Source: Fragilaria crotonensis
Lineage: Eukaryota > Bacillariophyta > Fragilariophyceae > Fragilariales > Fragilariaceae
NCBI GenBank assembly: GCA_022925895.1
Contig: JAKSYS010000115.1
Coordinates: forward strand, 1-64,000
Reading direction: 5' to 3'
DNA length: 64,000 bases
Under the pieces are notes generated by a model. The model did no database searches and was not told the origin of the DNA. It saw nothing but the letters and a program-made list of their open reading frames with translations. Positions 32,574-43,447 of the stretch are shown piece after piece. How positions within the stretch are numbered: the first letter of the stretch is position 1; every line of letters starts with the position of its first letter. The position numbers and the translations under genes are program-made.

Positions 32574-33068
32574 GTTGTTCGTGTAGAAGTCGGAGGTACT
32601 TCTACTACAGTACCATGGTACTCCTGTGTATTTCATATATGCATCTATATGCATAGGAGCAACGCAACCTGGGATACTGTACAGCATCTGTAATTCGTAC
32701 AGAGTACTCCGTACTTGTACTGTGTACTGTGGCATGTTCAGATTCACTGCGTACGTGCTCTCACCACAACTTTTATCTACTATGTACCATAGCTAGTAGC
32801 TAGTATACTCCAGTACTCGGAGTACTTATTTACGATGATTTTATGATACCAACTCCAGTACATTGGTACAAGTACCGGGTTCTAAGTGCTTAGTACCTGG
32901 TACGCCAAAACAGTCGACAGGACACAGGACATGCAGTCTTACACTGCTCCAATCAACTGTGAGCAACACCTACTACCTACTACGTAAATTGGGGATAAAC
33001 AGCTGCATCGACTACATCCACCACCACTTGGAATTGCTGAAGGAGGGGTGTCGTTTGGGGGTATCGAG
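32574..33068. other. Divergent promoter region, GTAC-rich
   Basis: Lies between the divergent starts of the aldolase-like and THOC5-like genes. It is packed with short GTAC, AGTACT and CCAGTAC strings (32590-32900) and contains no gene. Probably holds both promoters. Confidence 0.4.
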
Positions 33069-34828
33069 ATGACACCACCGCTAAAGAAAGCCCGAATTCA
33101 TTCGGCTGCAACCAAGGAAAGCCATGCTTGCATCCATGCGCACAATGTATCGGTGAAGGGCTTCTTGGACGAACTTGACACCATTGAATCGACCAAACCA
33201 ACGGATTCCATGCCAGTTCTCTTGTCCGCGGCATCTATGTTGGTGGAAGTCAAGTCGTCGCAACGGAATATATTGGAGATACTTGATGCAGCCTTACGCA
33301 GATTTGAAACGCGAAGAATTGGAGCGCAAGAATTTGGTATTGGAAAATCTTGTCTACGAAAGGAATCACCTCAAGGCCCAGTTGGATGATTGCAAGGAAT
33401 TCCCTACTCCTCATCTGGAACGCATGTCAAGAGACGAACTGTGTGATGACGATGTTGAAGAGCCAGCAGAGAAATTAGTGAATCGATTTCTTTGTGGAAG
33501 CGCTGAAAACTCCATTCAGGATCCAAAGAACCACAAAACCATCATGACCAAACTCCACAAGGAACTCAACTCCCGAGGATTGCTACAGCGTGATCTTGAG
33601 AAGGCTCAATCGTCGCTGACGAAACGAAAACTGGTTGCTGATAAAGAAGAAGCATTCTTTAGAGACATTCCGAAGAAGTTGGAGATGATTGAGAAAAGCA
33701 GCATACCACTTCAGGAATTCTTCCAATCGTCAGCGTCGGACAATTCTTTGAGATTGATCGGGTCAGACCGGAAGAAACGTCTCCAATTGGCGCAATCGCT
33801 ACCTGGTCCGCTTTATGCATTGTTCGTGCAGCTCCAAGCCATTTTCGATGGCCAAACCGAAGAAAATGAAAGTGTAACGCTGCAAATTGTGAGGAAAGAC
33901 GGGAAAGGGAAGGAGGACGACGAGGCCACTTCCGACTCCCAAGTTGTACAATTGGACTTTCTCGTTCCTGACATTCATGCTAAGGATCCTTCCGGCGCCA
34001 AGAAGAAACGAGTCACTGTTGAATTTGGTTTCTTTGAGGAGTTTCCTCTAGTTACGGCAAGAGCGTTCGGCGGCGGTGACAAAATCAACACTAAACTGCT
34101 ATTGACCAATATCTTTCCTGGAGACTCAGGTAATTGGAATGGGAACCTTGATGTTTCAACGCGATTGAGTGGAAAGCCATATCACTGGTGCAACTTCCTT
34201 GCCGGACTGGTTTTTCCTTCTCCAGTGTCTGGGAACGCACTTCACCTGAGCACCAAGGCGGTGATCCGAGCGATAGAAACGCGAGTCAGAGCCAACACGA
34301 CCCTCACACAACTCCTTTCGTCCTTCGAACGAAAGAAGGTAGTTGTCCATCCCTCGTTCGCAGAGAAGTTCAAGATTTCCGAGTGGCGCGAAACTGACAG
34401 GTTGGACCGTGGTCGATGGAGGCGACACAGCACAAGAGGAATTAGTCACGTATGTTGCAACTATCAAGGATGGAAGCAGAATCCTCGCCGCAAGAGTTTT
34501 GATCGACTGGTGCCACTACCCTGCGGTCCGTCCAATCTGGTCGCTCTGTGAAGGACAGGAGGCATGGGCAATCAAGCATGGTTCGGTTTCTAAACTCCAC
34601 GGAGATGCAAATCCCTTGTACGCGACTTCTATAGGCCAGATTGAGTCGCGGATCAACGAAGACGCAGACGACTTTGACCTCACTTGCTTTGAATGGGTTT
34701 TATCTTATCAGCTGATCAAATTGTTGCGCCTGTGGTCTCAATGTGAAACAGGTGGCCATGGTCAACAAGGAGATTTGGGAGCCAGCGCACGATCAAGGAA
34801 AGGACGCGATCGAGTAAGCATTATCTAA
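33069..34828 (+). CDS. THOC5: THOC5-like THO/TREX complex subunit, with frame changes
   Basis: ATG 33069 opens MTPPLKKARIHSAA (a KKAR basic motif near the start, as in THOC5). The diagnostic stretch is LENLVYERNHLKAQLDDCKE followed by FPTPHLERM, matching the coiled-coil YE(R/K)xHL...CKDF motif of THOC5/FMIP. Further on are the PLYALFVQLQAIFDG segment, a beta-rich middle and a C-terminal TVVDGGDTAQEELVTYVATI. THOC5 joins the THO core that couples transcription to mRNA export. The register changes near 33285 and 34393, and probably near 34745, where another frame gives QVAMVNKEIWEPAHDQGKDA and stops at 34817. A conserved, normally needed gene with such single-base slips suggests sequence errors or a dead allele. 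Confidence 0.75.
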
Positions 34829-35710
34829 CGTTTCCTATTTACGAATCGCCTGGTGCGCTTGGGTGGCTCGACGTTTGCGTTCAGGCTGCGGGCTTCCTTG
34901 GCTGACAGAACACAGCTTCGAAAATAGAGCCTATGTTAGTTCGCCTTGTGAAGGTGCACGTACCGTGCACCATGCATGTTGTTCACATCATTCCATACCT
35001 ACAAAGGTGTGCCGTTCACATTGAGCTGTCCTCCTTGGCGCCCTTTATCCATCCTTCTCGTAATGGACAAGGAAAGTGTTTGTTAGAACCGAATACGCGA
35101 GTACTTTCTGTAATTCCAGTCGCAGTCGATTATCTTCATGTACTTCGATCAGTATGATGAACAATTCGTAAGGGTCCGCGACGAATGTGACGAACAGAAT
35201 GATGAGCGTGCCTCGCGACTTGTTGAGGCTCTCGCCTTGGAATAGCAGTACAAGTACTGCATTATGTAGACAGGCATCGGAGGCTCTCACCCATTGTTTC
35301 AATGAAATAGTGGGTTGCACGAACTGCCGAAGGCCGTCGACGGTGAAGATAGCGGGGGAAAACAAGCCCGTGCCCAATGTCTGATCCCTCCCGACTTTAC
35401 CCATGCCTGCAGGGCAGTGTTGCTGAACGTTCTTGTAATTTGGGAACTGACGGTGATCATGGTGATTCGGCAACTTGCACCAAGACCACGGCATCGAAAG
35501 CTAGGTACAACGTACCTATTGATGGATTTTAAAACATTAAAATCCTTGAGACATCTTCAACAATTGGAAATCCCTCCATGGTCAGCTTGGTAATTTCGCT
35601 GGTATTATCTTGATATTTGCACACCGCTTTCTTTCTCTGCTGTTCAATTCCGTATCTTGCCAAAGATCATTGCTTGCGACTCCCAACGCAGACAAGCCTT
35701 GATAAACAGT
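34829..35710. other. Intergenic, one doubtful ORF
   Basis: A 149-codon minus-strand frame (35045-35494, ATG 35494) has a hydrophobic stretch GTLIILFVTFVADPYELFII but no recognisable domain or paralogue in the window. I leave it uncalled. 35590-35710 is the decayed 3' tail of ANK-5 (see there). Confidence 0.3.
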
Positions 35711-36787
35711 TCATTCCAATTCTTCCCAATTGATCGTTGCTTCCGACTCGCGACGCAGACAAGCCTTGGTATGTTCCTCAAGACAGCCCACAATTTCAAA
35801 TAATTCACATTTGCAAGCAATGTCCAACGCAGTCGATCCTGCTTTATTCCGAACACTCACATCCACCCCGTCGACTTCCAGAAGCTCACAAACCACATCC
35901 AACTGCCCCCGAAGGATCGCCCAGATGAGGGCTGTGTTGCCATGAGGACCTTGAACATTGATATCCACCTTGCCATCTTTCAACAATTCGAGAACAATTT
36001 CCCATTGCTCCACTACACTGGCCCAGTACAAGGCTGTGCAGCCTTTGTTATCTTGAGCATTGACATCCACCTCCGTGTGCTTCAACCAATAACTAACAAC
36101 GTCCAAATTGCCGTACATGCTTGCCACGATGAGCGGTGTGCGGCCTTTATTATCTCTGATACGGAAATCCACCGCCGTGTTCTTCGACAACTCACAAACC
36201 ATGTTCATATGGCCATGGGCGCATGCCCTCATGAGTGGTGTCCAGCCTGCGTTATCCCTGGTATTCACATCCACCCTCTTGTCGTCCAATAACTTGCAAA
36301 CAATATCCAAATTTCTGTTGGAGCATGCTATTCCAAGTGGAGCCATGCCACTAAGACCGTCTCTGGCATTAACGTCCACCTCTTTATGTTTCAATAACTC
36401 GCAAACAATCCCAAAATTACTCAAGAAAGTTGCACCTATGAGTGGTGCGTAGCCAGCAAGACCATGATGATTCACATTCACCTCGTTGTGTTTCAACAAT
36501 TCGGAAACAATGTCCAACCTTCCCAAGAGGCATGCCGCGAAAAGGGGGTTGTCGCCTGCTGTATCTGCGATATTCACATTAATGTCCTTGTGTTTCAACA
36601 ATTCACAAACAATATTCAATTGTCCTTTAGCGCACGCGACGAACAGTGGAGTGCGCCCATTTATATCTTGGACATTGACGTCAATGTGGTTCAATAATTC
36701 GCAAACAATATCCAAATTTCCTTCGGCACACGCATGCATGAGCGAATTAATATGCTGTTTTTGCTCGAAGAAATCCAGAGATGTCAT
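35711..36787 (-). CDS. ANK-5: ankyrin-repeat protein, 358 aa
   Basis: ATG 36787 (MTSLDFFEQKQHINSLMHAC). The leader is much shorter than in ANK-2/-3: repeats begin almost at once, about nine in all, followed by the C-terminal module (GCTALYWASVVEQWEIVLEL ... STALDIACKCELFEIVGCLE). The frame ends in NWEELE. Just beyond the stop, the last roughly 70 bases occur again (GACAAGCCTTG at 35691 and 35758) and lead into a remnant of the basic family tail (ELNS...RKR). A local duplication has therefore cut the tail off. It is the shortest intact member. Function as for the family, but probably without the nuclear tail. Confidence 0.88.
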   Translation of the reverse strand: MTSLDFFEQKQHINSLMHACAEGNLDIVCELLNHIDVNVQDINGRTPLFVACAKGQLNIVCELLKHKDINVNIADTAGDNPLFAACLLGRLDIVSELLKHNEVNVNHHGLAGYAPLIGATFLSNFGIVCELLKHKEVDVNARDGLSGMAPLGIACSNRNLDIVCKLLDDKRVDVNTRDNAGWTPLMRACAHGHMNMVCELSKNTAVDFRIRDNKGRTPLIVASMYGNLDVVSYWLKHTEVDVNAQDNKGCTALYWASVVEQWEIVLELLKDGKVDINVQGPHGNTALIWAILRGQLDVVCELLEVDGVDVSVRNKAGSTALDIACKCELFEIVGCLEEHTKACLRRESEATINWEELE

Positions 36788-37210
36788 TGCGTGCTTTAGG
36801 TCAGCCCCTCACTATATTGAGTATAGGCAAACAAGAAGAATTTGTGGTGCGTATATACGGTCGGGACTTGTCGAACAATATCACACACTTTAGGAGGTGA
36901 TACCGAACACGATGAATCATGTAGCATGTTGTTGTTAAACATATAGGGAAAAGGGATGATGTTAGCGACACAGCATGGGATCGGGGATGTGATGAGCGGC
37001 GAAGCACATACTTCGATCATGCATGTGTTGCTTGTGAGACTTACCTGGTTACGAGCGAATGAAAAAGTCAATTCTCAACTAGAGAATTGGTAGCCCTTTG
37101 ATGCTGTGACTTGTCAGTAGTCAATAGCCGATACTGTACGCTGAACGAGACACTGCGGCGAGGTCAAGGGGAGGGAAGGGTGTGTGAAGAAACCACTGCC
37201 TGCCTTCCTG
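36788..37210 (-). promoter_or_regulatory. Conserved ANK-5 upstream block with splice donor
   Basis: Same order of strings as 642-1090 and 6946-7390 (ACTTGTCGAACAATATCACA, GGGATGATGTTAGCGACA, AGAGAATTGGTAGCCCTTTG, GAGACACTGCGGCGAGGTCA). Minus-strand CAG|GTAAGT lies at about 37047-37039 and acceptor-like TATAG about 30 bases before the ATG. Probable leader intron plus promoter. Confidence 0.5.
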
Positions 37211-37564
37211 ATGGGATTTATAAATCATATGTCGAGACAATGAACCACAAAGCCATGAAGCGGCTGCATGAACAGTTTGAGGGTTTCGGGTTTCGGTACC
37301 GATTCTGCTGTGTACTGTCGAAAATGACCAAGTGTGTCTGTTGAGAGAATTCAACCGGGACTCGACTAACAGCCATGAGTTTCTGAACATAAACTCATTA
37401 CACCTATGTAACAAGTAGCTAAGAGGCGATTGGCATCGAAACCTGGATCCACTTCCCATTATTGAATGTACCCTAAAGCAGTGCGTGTGTTACATTACAA
37501 AAACAGTAGAGAGTAGAGATAACCGTCTAATCTGTGACCTGCCATCGATTGATTGGTCGTTGAT
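37211..37564. other. Intergenic spacer between ANK-5 and the RluA-type gene
   Basis: No conserved frame. It holds the far upstream side of ANK-5 and the 3' flank of the synthase. Confidence 0.35.
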
Positions 37565-39154
37565 TCATAGAGTGTTGCAGTTGTTGTTGATGTTATCGTC
37601 GTTGGATAACAACCACCGTTGATGATTCTCGTACCGTCCCTTTTCTCGTTCCCAAAAAGCAGAAAATCGCTTTGGTGTCGGGATACTAAAATCCATCCAT
37701 TCTTTGGTTCGGGGATGATGAAACGCGATGCGAGTTGAGCACAGAAACATGTACGGTGAAGATGATGACGACGACGAGGGGTTCGTATTTTCGGCATACA
37801 ACACGTCACCAACAATGGGACACAACAGTTCATACGCAGCATGTTGGCGCAATTGATGGCGTCGACCAGTCCGAGGTTGGAATTCAATCCAACTTAGGAA
37901 TGTCCCCTTGGAGGTGGGCATGCTTTCCAACACCTTGTAATGGGTCGTGGCTAGCTTTCCAGTGTGATCGTCGTCGCCATCATGGTTGTCGCCGTCATCG
38001 TCCACGTCCATTCCTCCTTCTCCGTTTCCAAACCTTGAATTCACATCGCTTGCTGGTATCACCTGTAGAATGTTGGATTCCAAAATTCCTTTTTCGTTCC
38101 GTGGTCGTCCATGGACGATTGCATGGTAGGTTTTCAAGACTTGTTGTGATGCAAATCGATGCGACAAGGAGACACTTGCCGTCTTGGTTTTGGACATGAT
38201 CAATAGTCCCGATGTCCTGGTATCCAATCGATGTACCAAAGTTGGCAATGGTAGTACATCATCGTCATGACGGTGTCCTCGTGCCGTGGTTGGAGGTGTC
38301 AATACGAGTGGCGCCATTTTCAAAATAGAATTGGAATCGTAACCACCCTTGCCAATGGAATGACAAATCATGCCCGCAAGTTTGTAAAGAATGGCAATGT
38401 CATCATCTTGATACACAACGTCGGGTAACAAACCAGCAACTTTGGTATAGGATAGATTGGGATATCCAGTTCCCTTGGCGATGGGTTGCTGTTGTTGTTG
38501 TACTGTGCTGGTGTTGTTCGTCATATTCGTCGAGAGTGTATTGTTGTTGGATAAGAATGGAATAGAAATGACATGGCCTGGATATATGCGAGTGGCGGAG
38601 GTTCCAATCACAACAACACTTGCTTGATTTATTGTCGTATTGGCTGTGATATTTTCCATTCCTTGTTGTTGTGAATTCGTACTTGGGATTGTCACTAGAA
38701 TTCGTTTCTGTCGAATAAGGCGCCGAGCTTTGGATAGCGATGGGAACAATTCTGGGGCAAGTATTGTCAACGCAACGGGTAGAGTGACGTTGAATGCAGT
38801 CTCATGATACTGATCTGGCTGTTCTTGTTTTTGCTGTTGCTGCTTTGGTTGTTGAATTGTCGTCATTGGTGCAATGGATCGATCCCGTCGAGCGGAGAGA
38901 GTTGTGGCTTTCGAAAGAACCAGTCCTGCTGCAGGAACCGTCCAGCTTGTGACTGCAGCTGCTGTTGTTGTTCTTGTTGACATCATCGAGACAACAGTAG
39001 TGGGTACATGAACATGATGAAACGACTGTAGTGACGAGGTAACCTCCAATCGAAACAACAATAGTAGAACAAGAAAGTGGAACATCCCGTATGACTTCAC
39101 GGCGCTGGAACGACGTTGTGTTGGTACTACTCCATGCATTGAAAGAATTTGCAT
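37565..39154 (-). CDS. RluA-family pseudouridine synthase with S4 domain, 529 aa
   Basis: ATG 39154 (MQILSMHGVVPTQRRSSAVK); an upstream GTG is not needed. A hydrophobic segment (FHFLVLLLLFRLEVTSSLQS) makes a secretory-type leader; TSSLQSF could be a weak diatom plastid-targeting motif. An S4-like RNA-binding part (SLSKARRLIRQKRILVTIPS ... HVISIPFL) lies at about residues 140-220. The synthase core has LVHRLDTRTSGLLIMSKT with the catalytic Asp, then LKTYHAIVHGRP, WIEFQPRTGRRHQLRQHAAY and PIVGDVLY. It isomerises uridine to pseudouridine in rRNA or tRNA; the site is unknown. The frame is intact. Asn/Gln runs are scattered through the linkers. A truncated copy of its tail lies at 7690-7830, so it was caught up in the ANK duplications. 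Confidence 0.9.
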   Translation of the reverse strand: MQILSMHGVVPTQRRSSAVKSYGMFHFLVLLLLFRLEVTSSLQSFHHVHVPTTVVSMMSTRTTTAAAVTSWTVPAAGLVLSKATTLSARRDRSIAPMTTIQQPKQQQQKQEQPDQYHETAFNVTLPVALTILAPELFPSLSKARRLIRQKRILVTIPSTNSQQQGMENITANTTINQASVVVIGTSATRIYPGHVISIPFLSNNNTLSTNMTNNTSTVQQQQQPIAKGTGYPNLSYTKVAGLLPDVVYQDDDIAILYKLAGMICHSIGKGGYDSNSILKMAPLVLTPPTTARGHRHDDDVLPLPTLVHRLDTRTSGLLIMSKTKTASVSLSHRFASQQVLKTYHAIVHGRPRNEKGILESNILQVIPASDVNSRFGNGEGGMDVDDDGDNHDGDDDHTGKLATTHYKVLESMPTSKGTFLSWIEFQPRTGRRHQLRQHAAYELLCPIVGDVLYAENTNPSSSSSSSPYMFLCSTRIAFHHPRTKEWMDFSIPTPKRFSAFWEREKGRYENHQRWLLSNDDNINNNCNTL

Positions 39155-39610
39155 AGCAAATGAATGTGAATGTATTGTTAGGACTTGCACATACTCACAT
39201 ACTCATTCATCATAATATAGTACTCGCAATCACAAGGACACCAATCTGTCGACCTTGCTGCTACCAAGATGCGATCTGCTTGATGTGGTGCGATGGACGA
39301 TGGACGGAAATTTGGGTGTGATTGGCTCTCTCGGACCGGGTTCTTGGTTCTGGGAACGCACGATAGACGCTTTGGATCGCACTCCTGCGTATGTCAGGCG
39401 TATGTCATATCATTCTGTTCTAACGTTGCACTGTACGGAGTACCTGGTACTATGATACAGTACACATTTTGACCTACCTGTTACTCGGAGTACTGAGTAC
39501 AGTATACTCGTAATGAATAAAACATTGCATACGACGTTCAAGTTCAAGTACTACATACAGTATGGATACACGTTGTCTGATGTCTGGATAAATATATATA
39601 TGTCATATGA
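39155..39610. other. Intergenic, GTAC-rich
   Basis: Contains many GTAC/AGTACT strings (39425-39560) and no conserved frame. Likely promoter of the synthase gene. Confidence 0.35.
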
Positions 39611-40140
39611 TATTGTCATGGGAGGCGACGACCAAGAGACACTCCCTCCGCGGCCCGCCCCGGCTTGTTTACGCCTAATTGCGACTGTTTGAACAAGTGC
39701 GTAACAGTGCGTGTACATGATGTGCCTGTCAGTCCAGGAAGGAGTTCCAAATCTGTGTGGGTGGCATCAATATCACGACGGATCCTGGTTTGCTGGTTTT
39801 GCCAACGCAGCGGAGGGAAGCTGTTTACCAAAGGACTCCCAATTGAGATACGTCGTTACACGCTTTGCCAATGGTTTTAGTCCGTGTGAGCGCGGCGCTG
39901 GTACTGTCGAAGGACTGGAAGACTTGATTCTTGATACCATGGACCATAGACTCGGCATTCAAATGGAAAAGTCGGCTCAGCAACAACGTTTCCAAGCTGA
40001 GGTTTGCGATTAGCATCAATCTACTAGTTTCATGTCTCGCGCTTCCTTCCTACAGGACGCTCTTCGTCTCAAGACCATGACCGATATCAACTCGGCAACT
40101 TTTGACGACGCGGTAGGCGAGGAGCATTGCATGTGCCAAT
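39611..40140 (+). pseudogene. Relic X, best preserved copy (unrecognised gene)
   Basis: A plus-strand frame (39711-40010) reads GWHQYHDGSWFAGFANAAEG ... RFANGFSPCERGAGTVEGLE, DLILDTMDHRLGIQMEKSAQ. An intron-like GTTTGCG...CTACAG (39999-40056) joins it to LRLKTMTDINSATFDDAVGE. Copies at 55230-55720 (CAGAVDALENALRDTIL, LKTMTLINRSMFNIVGE), 42600-42840 (only its 5' flank) and 46085-46300 are more decayed. Similarity between the protein readings suggests a real former gene. I do not recognise the family. Confidence 0.4.
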
Positions 40141-40691
40141 GATTCGAAAAGAATAAACTCCCTCCTTCGCCACCATCCGAGGACTTGTTCCTGCGTCGTA
40201 CCTTGTTACTTTCGCACTTTTTAAAACAAGTATGCTATACGCCTTTAATCTCAAGACTGCATTGTTGAAGCGGGCGGTTTGTCAAGGTGACAGTCCATGA
40301 ACGTAGACGTGCCAAAAACTCGTCGGGCGCGGCTTTATCCATCGCTCCAGCCATGTAGACAAAAAGATGGTTACAAAAAGAACTTGAAGTGCATCGAAGT
40401 CTTGATCACGCTTGTTGGCACGCCAAACACTATGCTCATCGATGTGTTCCGAGTCCAAGGGTGTGACAGATCAGCGGTCGACACGCAAATCGTGACTATA
40501 ACCTTACATGAGACGCAACGAGCAGCCCGCCATGTTGGAACGAATTGCGCGAAGGATCCCTCTAGACCCACCTCAAAAGGTGTCACGGAAGAAATCAAAT
40601 CGGAAGATCCACTTCGCCCGCCACCACCAGTAATTTTAGGCATTGTCGGTCATCACCTAGATTAACGATGCCGTTTCCTATCGCTACTTTT
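40141..40691. pseudogene. Relic Y copy and spacer
   Basis: 40290-40660 is a member of the relic Y family (AACTTGAAGTGCATCGAAG, CGAGTCCAAGGGTGTGACAG). It carries a 122-codon plus-strand frame (40297-40665) that is not conserved in sister copies. Source unknown. Confidence 0.4.
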
Positions 40692-41953
40692 CTACTTCAC
40701 ATCATGCCGAAGGAACTTTCCTTCCGACTCACGGCGCAGGCAAACCTTGGTACGTTCCTCAAGACAGCTTGCGATTTCATCCAATTCGCATTTTCGAGCA
40801 ATGTCCAGCGCTGTCGATCCTGCTTTATTCCTAACGCTCACGTCGACCCTGTCGTCTTTCAATAGCACGTGAACAATGTCCAATCGGCCTCTAAGGGTCG
40901 CCCAGATAAGGGCTGTGTTGCCGTGAGGACCTTGAACATTCACATCTACCTTGTCGTGTTTCAACAACTGAGAATCATTTCCACCCGATCATCAACAGTG
41001 GCGACATAAAAGGCTGTGCGACCTTTTTTATCCCTGATGTTCACATCCACCTCCTGGTGTTTCAACAAGAGGCAAACAATGCTAAAATAACTCTCAGATC
41101 TGTACCCACGTTCCACGAAGCACGCACGCATGAGTGGTGTTCGGCCAAAATTGTCTTGGGCATTGACATCCACCTCCTTGTGTTTCAACAACTCGTCAAC
41201 AGTGCCAAAACATCCATCGGCGCATGCAACGATGAATGGTGTGCGGCCTAAAGTATCACTGACATTCAAATGCACAACCTTGCGTTGCAACAGCTCGCAA
41301 ACCAAACGCAGCTCATCAAATACGCACGCAAAGTGGAGTGGGGTGCGACCACGTTTATCGTGAGCATTCACATCAATGTCCTTGTGTTTCAACAACTCGA
41401 AAACAATGAAGAACCTCTCAAATGGGATCACGAACCGCATCAAGCATCTACGCAAGAGCACGGAGCATGCAGTTATGAGTGATGTTTGTCCTTTGTTATC
41501 CTGGGCATTCACATCCACCATCTTGTGTTTCAATAACTCGCAAACAAGACCGGAATGTTCGTTCAAGCACGCAATGGTGAGTGGTGTGCGGCCATCGTTA
41601 TCTCGGACATTCACATCCACATGCTCGTGCTTCAACAACTCGCAAACGACCTCAGGGTGACAAATTCTAGTTGCTATGAGGAGTGGTGTGTTGTCGCCGT
41701 TGTAATCTCTGGCATTGACGTCCACATCCTTGTGCTTTAACAGCTCGCGAGTGATTTCCAAATGGTTATGCAAGCACGCATATGATAGAGATGTCCAACC
41801 ACGATGATCCCGGCAATTCACGTCGGCACCCTTTATGCATAGCTGCAGCCCACGACGATCCCGGAATGTCAGGCCGCGTATGGCTGTTACGAGCGAATGT
41901 ATGTTCTTCCTGAACCTTTCCTGTTGCTGTTCTGCAGAATCCAACGATGGCAT
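40692..41953 (-). pseudogene. ANK-6: ankyrin-repeat protein with one frame change
   Basis: ATG 41953 (MPSLDSAEQQQERFRKNIHS); the TTG upstream is ignored. The leader is like ANK-1/-9, followed by about ten ankyrin repeats. Two are over-long: LLRRCLMRFVIPFERFFIVF and VERGYRSESYFSIVCLL. Near 40970 a base is missing: ATTCTCAGTTGTTGAAACAC, where paralogues read CTCGAGTTGTTGAAACAC. The C-terminal module (40692-40967, NVQGPHGNTALIWATLRGRL) is thus out of frame. The last residues (EGKFLRHDVK) lack the basic tail. The gene is either a recent pseudogene or carries one sequence error. Confidence 0.85.
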
Positions 41954-43447
41954 TTGTGCTATATGCAATTTGGCTACTCACTACCGGCAGTATCTATCCA
42001 AAGGAGGGTTGTGGTGAAAATCCAGAAGTAGGAATGGTGTGAGCAAGCCTTGAGAGCGATGTTCAATACCAGCCGATATGGTCAATAAGGAAGGTTTCGA
42101 TACAAAACATTCGAGAGTATCCGGCATCTAACGGAGTCGTGGCAGTGTCGGCGTGTCACTCTACTTCTCGTAAGTGTCGGCAGTATCATCCATCTTAGCG
42201 ATCTAGTAGCGGATGAATGCGGATTGTACCTACAGCGAATGATGACGCGATGACGCACCACTTTGTTACTATAGTAAACAGTAGCCAGTATTTAACACTC
42301 CCCGCAACCCGCAATCTGCAATTCCCGGAGACCTTCATCAAACTTCTCCCACTGATCACAAATGGCACAAATACCTGTGCGATCTGCGAGTCTGTGGTCG
42401 CCCACGACGTCATCGTCGCGCAGGAGGTATACGTACCAGTAGTCTAAATTAAGCACTCGATCGCCGGATCTCCTCACACACAATATAAGAAGGGGAGCCA
42501 CCATGCCTCAAACGCCCTCTGGAAACACACGCGCTATAGTGTCTGGAGAAAGAGAGGTGTGTCGTCCATGTTGATAACGATGGATGTATGGCCATCATCT
42601 GCCGAAACAACAATTATATTGTGTACTCGCTGGATGAAAGACCGCGCGTCTGTGGAACAAGTTCTGGTCGGTTCATTGTGTGCTGATGGTGGATGTGGCA
42701 TCGTCGACCTTTGAGAACCTCAGGACTCCACAAACATTGCTTGAGAAGAAGAGAGTATCGACGAGAAATTAGTCGAGTCCAGGCGAGGTATGTTGGCCCT
42801 GTTGATACGAGTGGAGAATAGCCCATCATCATGTCTTCGATGAGATAGATTCGTTTACATCAAGCGATCCATGAGAAATATATTGAAGTTGCCAGATGTC
42901 GAATTTACAGCACGTTCGCGTCCCTGCCATGTACACCAAGGTTGTTACAGAGACTTTTGAAGCGTTGAAAACTTGCTCAAGCTTCTTGTTACACCAAACA
43001 TACATGCTCATTGATGTGTCCCAAGTCCAGGTGGATCGGCGCTCGACGTACAACACGTGATGAACTTCAAAGGACTCATACACGACAAACAGGCTGTCGT
43101 GTAACAGGAAGTTGGCCTGGACGTGCAGACCTCAGCGGGAGTCGCATCGGAAGATTTGGTCGCGGAAGACATGCAATAGATTCGCCAACGAAGTACCGAT
43201 GCGGCGACCAAGGTCGTGACGCACGAGTGGAGTCAAATGTGCCATACGGTCGACGAACTTCCGAAAGGCGTTCCAAATGTTGTGAGGCAAGTCGTATGCG
43301 CATGCCCATCACGGCAATGAACAATATTTCAGTGTACATTAAAAATACAATTTACCATAACTCTTGTACAGGTCTCATTGCCCATCGCTCTACTTGTGCA
43401 CGCGTGCTTTTGTTAGAAGTCACCGCGTCCTCTTGTTGCTGTTCAAT
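41954..43447. other. Intergenic with relic X flank and relic Y copies
   Basis: 42600-42840 matches 55030-55230 (CTGTGGAACAAGTTCT, AAGAAGAGAGTAT) and is a relic X flank. 42940-43290 is a relic Y copy (CGGCGCTCGACGTACAACA, CGAAGTACCGATGCGGCGAC). 41954-42590 holds the presumed ANK-6 upstream region and nothing else recognised. Confidence 0.4.

Noticed and set aside
35045-35494. 149-codon minus-strand frame with a hydrophobic stretch
   Set aside because: It has an ATG but no motif, paralogue or context support.
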